A DNA stretch of 64,000 nt. Source: Chondrosia reniformis (taxonomy: Eukaryota > Porifera > Demospongiae > Chondrillida > Chondrillidae). The position numbers were made by a program, and so were the translations under genes. The stretch covers positions 5,859,401 to 5,923,400 of the forward strand of contig OX359198.1 of assembly GCA_947172415.1 (NCBI GenBank), written 5' to 3'. Below the pieces are notes generated by a model, which did not search any database, was not told the DNA's origin, and worked only from the letters and a program-made list of their open reading frames with translations. Below are positions 1-25,947 of this stretch, in pieces (within the stretch, counting starts at the first letter, position 1; each line of letters opens with the position of its first letter).

Positions 1-165
1 GGTGAGTCCCTTCTTAGAGAGGTTGTCCCTTCTTAGAGGTTGTCCCTTCTTAGAGGTTGTCCCTTCTTAGAGGTTGTCCCTTCTTAGAGGTTGTCCCTTC
101 TTAGAGGTTGTCCCTTCTTAGAGGGGTTGTCCCTTCTTAGAGAGGTTGTCCCTTCTTAGAGGTTA
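1..165. repeat. 17-bp minisatellite
   Basis: About nine direct copies of a 17-base unit (aggttgtcccttcttag) with small length variants fill the left edge. It lies upstream of the first visible NOP58 exon, so it is probably intronic. The window begins with GGTGAGT, which resembles a splice donor, but the preceding exon is outside the window. Confidence 0.85.
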
Positions 166-680
166 TGCCTATCTATTGGGGCAAGTAGTTTGTCCACTGT
201 ATAGAGGCTGCTTAATGACAGAATTTTTTAAATGACCTTAGACATACGTTTGTATGTATGTATGTACATTAAGTGTGCATGGTTGCTATTGATGAACTCC
301 AACCAATCATACTTCATTATATGTGGGGTTGCTAGTGACTGTAGAATATCAAGGAGATGGGAGGTTGTCTTTTTGCGGAGGTGTGAGTGTGAAGGTCGTA
401 TTTGGTTGTATGAGGAGAACACGTTTCTTGAGACACGCTTTGTGTGCTATGAAAGTAGTAAGACTACAATTCTCTGACAACCTCATATAATTACGAATGC
501 GATACCCTACAGCACGTATGTACATGTTTTACAAAATGCACTTTGTACATGGATTCATGTTTACAGATGATAAAGTTTAAGGTTTTGATCTCAGCAATCT
601 TGCTCAGTTTCATGTAATGTTAAATTAGAGGTCGTGTGGCTCATGTGTTATGTATGTACCTGCTGCTTCATTTGATGTAG

Positions 681-3600
681 AGCTTTGAAGACAAAACATG
701 AAACTCCTAAATACGGGCTGATTTACCACGCTTCACTGGTCGGACAAACGGCCCCTAAGAATAAGGGAAAGGTTTGTATATCACTTGCATGTCTATTGCA
801 TAAAATACATGCATACAACTGCAGCTTGAAATAGCCAACTTTGAACGTTGGAATTAATTAAAGATAACATTTAACTACAAGTCAGAATTTACTTAAGAAG
901 TATGAAGATATTGCATAACCTGGTTTGGAAGACTGGGGTACTGGCACTACTTGTCAGTTAAGATGTAAACTACCCTATCTGAACCGTATAGTGCATATCG
1001 ATATCCCATCATAGGCGATCCCCTGGAAGGTATACCTCAGGCACAGGGGAGGGGTCATGGGGGTGTGTCTGAGATGTGAAGACAGTAGTGATGCACGAAG
1101 CAAGCTTTGTGCTCTCTTTTCTGTAGATATCGAGGACTTTGGCAGCTAAGGCCTCGCTGGCCATCAGGTATGATGCACTGGGCGAGGATGGATCAACAGA
1201 AATTGGAGAGTCTTGCAGGGCACAGGTGGAGGCCAGAGTGAAGCTTATTGAAGAGGGACAGGTACGCATGTAAATAAATATGTTATTTACGATAGAATTC
1301 ATACAGTCACAGGTAGTAGTGTCTTTGCACTGTCTGTGTTTCATTTGAGTTTATTTTTCATCATTATTATTTATATGTACGTATTATTGTTTCCAATATT
1401 AATGATAGTAATATAATTACTGGGACACCTGACCAGCCAAGTGACCAAAGTCTGAACTTGGTTGGGAGACTGAAGTCCTATTAATGGCAACCAGTGATCC
1501 AAGATAAGGTCACTTGATTGGTCAGGTACTAATATCTCCAAGTGATTATTTTTCTGTACTTTCAGAGCTTGATGCAATTTGCTTCCTTTTCAATGTTATA
1601 TACGTACGCACTTCATTAATTATACTTCCTCTTTCTTGTGCTGATAGACCAGAAAACTCAGTGGAACGGGGAAGGCTGCTGCGAGAGAGGCTAAATACCA
1701 AATGAAGAGGTACATCTGTGTGTGTGTATGAATACACAACATTAATGCCTTTCATCAGTGTGGAATTGCTGTTTTCTGTTTGGTAAATATGTGTATAGTA
1801 GCTGTCTGATATTTGGGATTCCATTGTAGGTTGCTTCTTGGAATCCAAATCAGTCACAAAATAGTTTTATCATTTTTACTTGCCTATAATTGAATAGCAC
1901 TATGAAGAGGTTGAATGTCCGGGTTTGATAAAGTAAAATGCCAAGCATTGAGTAGAAAGTAATTTTATACATCAAACAGCGCCCTAGTGTCTCTAATTTA
2001 AAACATCCGCTATGAACACAATTTTAACAATTGAATCACTTACGTACCTGTGTAAATTACTTTTGAAATGTCTAAGTAATCACTCTAACTGGGCTGGCTA
2101 GTGGAGACTACGGCCATATTATTATTTTAGTACTTTATGGACCTCTGTATAAGGTCACCACTCTTACGTAAGTGCTAAAACTAATTTGCTATTTTTATTC
2201 AGTTTATTTTAAACATATGTAATATAATACATATTTGTACATACAAATTTAAATCTGTCTCTACAGTATATTGTGTCAATATAAGAAAACTGCTGTCAAT
2301 TGTCCACTTGTGTCTTACATACATTTATGTTTGTCACTGTGAACCTGTTGTCCTTCACAGTGCTACCTCTTACAACATCAAAGCTGATTCAACATTGGGC
2401 AGTGGACAGAAACGTAAAGCTACATCTGAAGACCTCCCTTCTGCTAAGAAAGGAACCAAAACTGAACAAATTGAAAAAGTTGAATCTCCATCTGAAGGTA
2501 GGCTGTTTTGTAATGACCTTACTCTAATTGTACCACAGAGAAGCCGAATTTCAGTTAATTGAGTGCCATCTTTAATTGAGTCTGGCTGCTCATGACTCAT
2601 GAGAAGAAAAGTTGGGAAGAACTGAGGTCCACTGGAAAGAGGTTGAATTTGGTCCGGATCATCATCCATCCATAAAACTTGGTTTTATAAATGTGATACC
2701 AAATTACGTACATGTATACAAGTGATTAATTGGAATTTCTATGCAAATTACTTGCAGCTGTTGACACGGAAACCCCTAAATTAAAAAAGAAGAAAAAGAA
2801 AGCCAAAAGATCCTTGGGAGAGGTAGAAGGAATGCTAGGAGATGACAGTGTCAGAAGTGAATTACAGACCAGTCAACTTCTAACTGGAGAAGAAGAAGAA
2901 GGTTTGTTTGTTGACATTTAGTTCTGTTACATTTAACCTAAAAAGAACTGTTTTCTTATCTTTATGTAGATGGAGATGATGCTACTCCAAAACCAAAGAA
3001 AAAGAAAAAAGAGAAAAAAGCCCAATCCAGTGTGGAAACTGTGCAGGCCATGTCAGCCAGTCCAGCTACAGAAGTAAGTTGAATCTTCGGTCACTACAAG
3101 TTAACAATGTTAACAGTGGAATACTGAAAACAAGAAGACAAGGATTCTCAGGGTCACTGATGAAGGGTGGAATCCCCAGAAACAGCTGCCTCTGGCCCAG
3201 TGAAGAAGAGAAGGAGAATGAGAAAACTCTTGTATCCTCATCCCAAGCTCTCACTAGGTTTAGTTCCCTATAGGCCTTATATTCTAAAGTAGATGTAGCA
3301 TGTAAAAAATGGTGTGTCATATGTAATTGTCTATTGCCTCTGTGGAAAAGGAACTGTGAATTTGCAATACTGTTAATGTTATAGTGTTACAGCTCTATTT
3401 GCAATGAGTTATTCCGATAGTACTCTCCCACCCACCTCATACACACCATCACATCCACTTTCCCATACAGCTGTGACAGTTATCTGTCACTTGTGCGGTT
3501 TCTGCAGTATCCATGGACGTGGGAGGACATGCCTAACTTAGTGTATTATTATATTAGAGAACCTCCCATTGGTATGCTCTGTGTACAGAGGTCACATGTT

Positions 3601-3887
3601 GAAATGTCTGATAATTGACCAACTTAGTTTGGATTGTATGTACAGTTACACAGCAAAATGATGATAACTTTATGATAACTTCTGGCAATATAAATAATCA
3701 ATTGTTTAAACATTATAAATTTTAACAACTGAATATTTACGTAGGTTTGCCAACTAGAATGACTTCTCTTTGTATAATCATTGAGGTGAAGTGTCTTGTA
3801 ATGCAATTATGAGCTTGAATTATTTTCTATTGATAGGAAAAATCTAAAAAGAAGAAGAAAAAGAAATCAACTGTTACTTCTGAATGA
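681..3887 (+). CDS. NOP58: NOP58 nucleolar protein, 3' exons (5' part outside window)
   Basis: Core protein of box C/D small nucleolar ribonucleoproteins, acting in the nucleolus in 2'-O-methylation and processing of pre-rRNA. Exons read as 681-771, 1127-1261, 1648-1709, 2361-2497, 2758-2901, 2970-3073 and 3837-3887; all have GT/AG borders and join in phase, ending at TGA 3885-3887. The first exon encodes the signature [20 protein letters not shown], followed by [20 protein letters not shown], the end of the conserved Nop domain. Later exons encode the usual Lys/Glu-rich tail with several KKKKKK stretches. This tail is poorly conserved in all NOP58 proteins, so the small 3' exons rest mainly on phase and composition. 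The N-terminal exons are missing because the window starts inside the gene. The long last intron contains a copy of the dispersed repeat family A (about 3105-3320). Confidence 0.93.
3105..3325 (+). repeat. Dispersed repeat family A copy (in NOP58 last intron)
   Basis: Roughly 220 bp shared with copies near 16204-16450, 17228-17464 (reverse), 21290-21490 (reverse), 34370-34620 (reverse) and 36470-36690. Diagnostic pieces are gatgaagggtggaat, cccagaaacagctg and ggtttagttccctatagg. No transposase is seen; it behaves as a non-autonomous MITE- or SINE-like element. Confidence 0.75.
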
Positions 3888-4927
3888 TGCATAGACGGGC
3901 CTTTAATGAAACAATACTGACTTTAAGGGTTACCATACAATATCCTTCTTATTTTTCTTTTATAATTAACTTCTTTTCTACTTATATTTGTTGGGGAAGA
4001 AGATGTACGTACGTAAATTCACTCAAGAATGGCTTCTTCTTTTTATTTTATTTGAATGTACTGCATTATTCTCATCTAATCTTAATTGAAGCCAGGTGAC
4101 TATATATATATAGGAAATACTTGTGAGGACAATGTGGTTACTATAGTAACCATTATAGACACCTTGATCTGGCACCTTCTGGAATTTAATTTGTGAAATA
4201 TATACCTTGTGTATTTGATTCTACCTGACCACTCTACTGGTCTATATACCCACATTAACCGTCTCATTAGGTCAATGCTGTAATTATATACTCACCTTGA
4301 AGTCATGGTAGAAGAAATACCATTTTTCCTAAAGCTATATATGGTTGACTTGAAATGAGGAAACACAAATGGAATAGACTGTTTTCCTCAACTAATCTTT
4401 TAGGGAAAGCATTAGAGCTTTGGATGAGGATTAGCATAATTTTTAGCCCATTATTGTTTTGAAAGACAATTATCACTCAATTCAACAGTTGCTAAAGGTA
4501 ATCAAAGGGTAGCTATACCTGTTGTACAATTCTCCTTATATGGCAGGTACGTTGTTGTAGTTCAATTATCCTTGTAGATAAAGTAGAGAGGTACAGCGGG
4601 AGTGCCTACTCATAAAAAAACAGACCTACCTGGTTGCCTGGCAACAGCATGCTAATACTGTTTACACTGCTGTCTGGGGGACTGTGGTTACATGGGAAGT
4701 TAGTAAAATAGTGTAAAGGTTGTAGGACACCCACATGAAGGGGCTGATTTGTGAGAATATGGCTAAACTGAAATAAATTATTTTGTAATGTGAAAAATTA
4801 CAACCAGCAATTGTTTAAAAATGTTTGGCAATACCAATTAAGAAAATCACTGATTCAAAGTCTGAAAATGACAAATATTACATTATAGTTACAATACATG
4901 TAGTTCTGTGAACTGGTATACCATGGA
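3888..4927. other. Intergenic, no gene seen
   Basis: AT-rich spacer between the convergent NOP58 (+) and Rho GTPase (-) genes. Only short unconvincing ORFs occur and no recognised repeat. It should contain the 3' UTRs of both neighbours. Confidence 0.6.
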
Positions 4928-5912
4928 TCATAGTAGCGTGCATCTCTTTTTCTTATCATCATTGTCATGATTGAAGGCAGCAACAATAGCTTCATCGAAA
5001 ACATTTTTAACTCCTTTCTGTGTCAATGCAGAGCACTCGACAAAACCAGCAGCTTTAACTATTTTTGACAGCTTTAGTCCTTGTTCAGTTGAGATGGGAG
5101 ACCGTTTCCTTCTCCTGAGCTGCTCTCTGACCGCTTGGTCGTCACGGAGATCTTCCTGAGTGCCTACTAGGAGGAAAGGTGCCTTGGGGTTATAGTGACG
5201 AATTTCAGGAATCCATTTTTCTCGAACGTTGTCAAATGAAGCTGGAACAGCGATTGAATAACAGACTAAGAAAATGTCTGTCTGGTGGTAGGATAGAGGT
5301 CTCAGACGGTCATAATCCTCCTAACAGCAAGACAGAAGAGAAATGAATGAATCATTCATCTGACACAAAGTATATTAGATGAAAGTGGCTCTTAACATGC
5401 TAACCATAATATAGCAATCTACTGTTAGCCAAGTGAAATGGGTACATGACCTTATAATATCTAATGTATATATACTTTGATTTAATACTATTTAATAATA
5501 ATATACTATTGCATGCAGGCCCAATATATTAATCATTTCGATGAAATTACACAAATATTTTGGCATGCATGTTGCCTCCATATTGAAACTGTTGATTGGA
5601 GGTGATGGGTATCGCTACATTCGATCATTCATTTGGTAAATTAGGAGTTAATTGACAGTGCATAAAAATGTAATTTGTGCACTCATTAACTATAACCTGT
5701 CCAGCTGTATCGAATAGTCCCATTTTGTAAACCTCCTTTCCTATGGTAACGTTGACTGCGTAGTTGTCAAATACAGTTGGAATGTAGTCCCGAGGGAACT
5801 GGTTAGCGGCGTAGCTCATTAAGAGGCAGGTCTTTCCTACGGCTCCATCTCCCACGATAACGCACTTAATAGTGTTAATGTATGGCACTTTATCAAGGCT
5901 TTGATTACTCAT
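4928..5912 (-). CDS. Cdc42/Rac-type Rho family small GTPase
   Basis: Membrane-anchored molecular switch controlling actin and polarity. Two exons, 5697-5912 (ATG 5912-5910) and 4928-5320 (stop 4930-4928), give 202 aa. Visible motifs are the P-loop GDGAVGKT (about residues 21-28), switch [10 protein letters not shown], switch [18 protein letters not shown], the Rho-type guanine motif TQED, the Rho insert region, ECSALTQKG, and a C-terminal basic stretch followed by CTLL. A CAAX box ending in Leu predicts geranylgeranylation. The first about ten residues ([10 protein letters not shown]) extend beyond Cdc42, and CLLMSYA recalls TC10/TCL, so the exact subfamily (Cdc42, Rac, RhoQ/J-like) is open. 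The key glycines and the switch II glutamine are intact, so it should be an ordinary cycling GTPase. It is divergent from CSN4. Confidence 0.95.
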
Positions 5913-6143
5913 GATAAAAAGTTTAAAAGATTTATTGAGATCGTCCTCTTTACTGAAGATTCTTTTTCTCAAAACTATACAGCGACAAACTTTGGAATTA
6001 CCACTTTCCTTTGGCTTCTGGCCTATGCTAGCATTCTAGAACTTTTTTATAGTAATTAAATATACTATTTTAAGTAACAAATGTCACGTTCATCTAAAAG
6101 TAGTAACGCAAGTTAAAACGAGTGGGTGGTCAAGGTTTAGAAA
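5913..6143. promoter_or_regulatory. Shared divergent promoter region (Rho GTPase / CSN4)
   Basis: Only 231 bp separate the start codons of two oppositely transcribed genes. Both core promoters and 5' UTRs must lie here or overlap the coding regions. No clear TATA box placed for either gene was found; the assignment rests on gene layout. Confidence 0.55.
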
Positions 6144-9100
6144 ATGGCTGCCCTGGCGCTGCAAAAATTGAATGGTCTTTCTAACCCATCCATTAAAGAC
6201 TTTTCAAATACACTGGGAGAGATTTTGAAAGATAAGAATGTCTCAATACTTTCGCAAAATCTAATGAGCTATCTTGACATAGGTGAGACGGAACATCGCG
6301 TTTTGCTTTCAACCTGTGTTTAGATAACTTTGTTTTCTCTACGTAGTTTTGATTAGTAATACCTACTCACAGCACGTGTAATCCTTTGTACATTATATGA
6401 GAAACCATGTCTTCCTGTAAAGTCGTATTTCTGTTTATTTGAAGTCAATTTCAAGTCAGTTGATGTCTTTCTTAGCTGTCGGTGAAACGCAGAATACTGT
6501 AACGGCAAAGAACGTAGTCAGTTCCTTTGTGGATGCACTGAAGAAGCAGAGCAACAATGAGCTAACTAAAGAAGTGGCCACTCACGCGTTGGACAAGTTA
6601 CAGAGTCGAGTATCCACTTTTGAGGATAGTGTGAGTTTGAGGTTGCTTTTGGATAATGTATGTACATGTAGATGTAGTTAGATTGATAGATAGATAGATA
6701 GTTGCCATGGAAACCTACTTAGTACTAAATGCATGTGTATGGGTTCTTAGCCAGTAGTAATGTAGTTATTATTGTTCTTATGTTTATTGTTTTTTATTGT
6801 GGTCTTTCCTATAAGGGTTTATATTGCAAGCTGTCTGTAACGTAATTCTGGTATCTGATTTCTTATTAAGCTTTGAATGGCTTTATATTTCAGTATACTC
6901 TATGACCTAATGTCAACTTTCTACATACGTATGTACTTGTGTATGAATAATCCATACACTATATTTGTACGTACATGCTACGTCTACTTTAGAGAAAGAG
7001 GCCTATAGGGAACTAAACCTGGTGAGAACTTTGGATGAGGATGCAATACTTCTTCTGTATGCATATTTTTGAATAGGTTGTTCAGTTGTTGCAATATCTT
7101 GCTGAAATTTATGAGACAGAGCAGAATTGGTTGAAGAGTGCGCATGTCCTGAGTCTCGTACCGTTTGACAGTGGAAGAAAGTGAGCTCTACCGAGGTTGT
7201 AGCAGCTATTATAATAATACAAGTTTATTGACATGACATGTGCAGAGGACACACTGGCCAAGCCGGTCCCATGACTCACTAGTACTCACTACATGTTCAC
7301 TATTGGTATTGCTGTTGTCAATACTACCATAAGTTTTTAATTTGAGTTTATATATCTGTTTCATCTACTGAATCCAATTTATATCTCGGCTTCATCTACT
7401 GAATCCAATTTATATCTCTGCTTATATATCTGCTTCATCTACTGAATACCAATTTATATACGTATCTCTGCTTCATCTACTGAATACCAAATTTAGACAA
7501 TATCAGGCAGACTTTAAGATGGAGATATATTTAAAGATAGCACGGTTGTACTTGGAGGAAGAGAGGCATGTTGATGCCGAGGCCTTCATCAACCGAGCAA
7601 CTAGTTTAATACCAGAAGTTACTAGGAAAGACTTGCTCATCATTCATAAGGTACAGCATATACTAGTGTAAACATATGTTTTGTGTGCATACCTTCTATT
7701 AGTATCTTATTCAAGTCATCTACATAACCATCAAAATGAACTCCCTGACAGATACGTATTTCAAGTTATGTAGGATGATGTCATTTTATAGGGGGTTCCC
7801 CTGCAAACTTGTACCCATTAGTTCAAAATGTATCACTTTGTTACTACATACGTACCTCCTCTCAAAAGAACTTGACTAATCAGTTTTTGTATGTTTTTCT
7901 GAAGCAACCTCGTGTGTAAGGAAGAAATATTATACATATCTAATATACGTACGTATTTAGTAGTCAATTGAACTCAATCAATAGTATTTTTTTCAAATAG
8001 TAAACTCATTTATACATGCTATACAAAATTTATATCTAACCTTTGACCATTACCTTTTCATTACACTGTCTCTTCTTGTATTTAAATTAAAAGAAATGCA
8101 TAAAGATGCAAAAATGATTAAAAGGTTTGTTTATTTTTTAATGTTTATCTGTTCCATGTAACAGGTTTGCAGTGCAAGGATGCAGGACTATTGGCGCAAG
8201 TTTGATGATGCGGCCAGGAGGTATCTAGCTCTGGCCTACGAGCCTTCCATCCATCCCGATGAACAACTTACCTCCCTCAGGTGTGCCATCAACTGTGCCA
8301 TACTCTCCAGTGCTGGGCCAACTAGATCTCGCCAGCTAGCTAGTTTGTACAAGGATGAAAGAAGTCAATCTCTGCCAGCTTTCAGTATTCTTGAGAAAAT
8401 GTAAGCCACAATGTAGTTCTGTCATACGAGAAGACTGCAATCTGCCAGGTTGGATCTGAAATGTGTGATGTCACAGGATGTGCTTGACCTCAGTTTACTT
8501 GTCAACTACACTTTCCACTTCTGTTTTTCTGAGTGTAATGACCTAAAGCACACCATTTCCTACGTATGTATGTGACTCCCAAACCTATCTAAAGGATCTC
8601 AGAGAACATGGGAAATGTGTCTACGTTGTCTTTTTGAATAAGGGAGGTTGAGCATCAGCAACACTGCAAATTTGGATGTTTCAATCTACTGGTCTTCTTT
8701 AGCAATGAATCATTCATGCAGTTTGAAGCATCCAAATTCTGTTTTTGAAGTGTTGCTGATGCTCAAGTGTATACACCTCACATAGTCATTATGTACACAA
8801 CTGATACCCTCACTATTTTAATATTCCCCTACAACAACCTGCTTATGTATGTACATATGTACATAAGTCAGCCTAGATTAACATGTACAGAACTATCTTC
8901 CATGTGTGTGTCTTGGAGGTATTTCTAGGAATCTGCTGTTCTTCAATGACCTAAGGAATCTGTTCCTCTTTAGTGATCCTGTTCATGAATCACGTTATGT
9001 TGTGTAGTGGAAGTACATATTCTCTTTTTATTGCACTGCAGGCATTTGGAACGCATCATCAAACCATCTGAAGTGGAAGAGTTTTCTTCTCTCATCCCCA

Positions 9101-10140
9101 CCCACCAAAAGGCCATGCTGGCTGACGGATGGACCATACTTGATAGAGCAGTTATACAGCATAACATTCTCTCAGCCAGCAAACTGTATTATAACATTGC
9201 TCTGGAAGAGTTAGGGGCCTTAGTAGGGGTTTCCCCTGAAAAGGTACCTTTTTGCACAATGTGTGTTTAAATGGAGTAGTCCTGTGTGACCAGACCATGA
9301 TAATGTACTTACATACATACTTACATACAAGCATTAATTGGTTGAGGACAAACTTCAAAGGCATTAATTATTAATGAGTGTATGTACCTCTGGTTGAGGG
9401 ACTTTGATAACAGATTATCCTCCATTTTTCCTGCTTCCAGTTAGGAAGCCATTAGGGAAAAGGGTCTGGTTATGTGAGACTAAAATAGAGGGAAAGGTGT
9501 GGGAGCCACTCAATGGGTGGCTATGCTATACAGTATATCCCTTAGTTTGACTACCATCATCTAACCACTTTGCCCTGGCTCACTGTGTGATTGGAATGGT
9601 TGTAGTGAATGTTGATTTGATATCCATTTTCAGTATCTGTTAATGGCATAAAGTTGTTTACTACATACGTATATGTACTCTTCATTTTATCAACTGTTGT
9701 TCACTTCTTCAAATGTTTAATGTTTGTTATGCTCATTAAGATATCTACTGATTTCCTATAGGCTGAGAAGACTACTGCAAAAATGATTAGTGAGGGAAGG
9801 ATGGAAGGTAGTATTGATCAGATTGCGGGGATTGTTTACTTTAAAAGTAAGCCACTTTACTGAGGTTAAAGAGCTTCACATTTTCCATATGATGAGAACA
9901 CTGGCTCTTAGGAAAGTTGTAAGGCTATTGCAGTGTACTTAGCTTTATTGTCATGTATGAGCTAGATTTTCGAATTTACAATTCCTTGCATATATCCATT
10001 TTCATTGTATTTTATTGCTAGGAATGAATGTGAATGTGGAATTGGACCGGCAGATACAGGCTCTGTGTTACCATCTGAATGGACTTGTTGAAAAAATATC
10101 AGACCAACAGTCAGAACTACTGTCCATGGTCTCAAACTGA
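6144..10140 (+). CDS. COPS4: COP9 signalosome subunit 4
   Basis: PCI-domain subunit of the COP9 signalosome, which removes NEDD8 from cullin-RING ligases. Eight exons read as 6144-6282, 6476-6630, 7077-7180, 7497-7650, 8165-8400, 9042-9243, 9762-9846 and 10022-10140; all splice in phase and give 397 aa, against about 406 in human CSN4. Diagnostic stretches include [60 protein letters not shown] and the PCI/winged-helix part [20 protein letters not shown] followed by [17 protein letters not shown]. The match runs through every exon. The start was chosen because it gives an MAA... N terminus at the expected distance from the TPR-like helices. The stop lies 98 bp before the PIKFYVE start. Confidence 0.97.
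7351..7500. repeat. Short tandem repeat, about 35-bp unit, abutting a CSN4 exon
   Basis: Four imperfect copies built on cttcatctactgaat followed by ccaatttata. The array runs directly into the acceptor of the exon starting at 7497, so the polypyrimidine/AG context of that exon is partly repeat-derived. Confidence 0.7.
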
Positions 10141-10238
10141 TGAACTGTCTTATATGTAGTACAATACTTAGTTGGTATTGAATTTGGGTTTTTACCTTTT
10201 AAGCGCTTGTGGTTAGATATAAGCGATTAGAAGTAAAA

Positions 10239-25139
<14,901 letters not shown>

Positions 25140-25947
25140 CTATTCTTCTGTTAATTTATATCAGACCTGTCTTTTTATTTTGCATTTTCAGCTGATTTAT
25201 TATTCACTAATTGGACATACCTATGAATGCTAATACCAAGTAATTATACTTATCTTTCCATTTAATGGAGTTGCAGCGCTAAATGTACAAAAAAATTCTA
25301 GTTTAGTGAAATCTCTCGAAACCGAACATCCCTGGGATATACTATGAAGTTCAGTTCAGAGCAGTTTTTAGATTATAATGTGGGGTTGGCATCTGATATC
25401 TTATTATGAGTCGCGATATGGCCCGTAGAAATTGATTTGCATGGCAGATTCGCTAATTATAAGTTGAACGTTAGACCAATTATTGCAAGGATCCAGCCCT
25501 AGGCCTCCGAACATCGCGGATGCACAGGATCAAATTTTAGGTTTCAAATGGCATGAAATCTATTTGAAACTTCTTGAACAGCCAGGTTTCAAAGGGTGCT
25601 CAAGAATGTGCTAGCAGATTTTAACAGCCCCCTTTCCGAGTTTTATACATACTTTCATACCTTTTGAAACCTGGCTGTTCATAGAGTTTCAAGTAGGTTT
25701 CATGCCTTCTGAAACCTGAGATTTGATCCTGTGATGGTAGCGTTCGATATGGCCTACTTTTCATTGAAGTTTCGTTCGACTAGCAAGATTTTTCTACATT
25801 TTATAATTCTTTCAAGGTACAACACTTTTAGCTCGAGCTTGGTGACACTTCGGAACACCATACCCATGGCGTCTCTGTGCTAACTACAAAATATCCTGGG
25901 CCTACATTATATATAGCTGACAGGATCTTCCCAAACGTCATTCCAAA
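25140..25947. repeat. Spacer with a foldback element (25535-25735)
   Basis: No coding sequence seen between PIKFYVE and the next gene. Inside lies an inverted repeat: aggatcaaattttaggtttc with ttgaacagccaggtttcaaa on the left, and tttgaaacctggctgttca with gaaacctgagatttgatcct on the right. Arms are about 80 bp with a loop of about 45 bp; no ORF, so a MITE-like foldback. Confidence 0.75.

Noticed and set aside
3657-3730. Box C/D snoRNA candidate in the last NOP58 intron (ATGATGA at 3657, CTGA at 3727)
   Set aside because: Boxes and spacing are suggestive, but there is no good terminal stem and no clear internal C'/D' pair.
10209-10238. Upstream GTG extension of PIKFYVE
   Set aside because: The ATG at 10239 gives a normal MAA... 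start; a GTG start is not needed in an animal gene.
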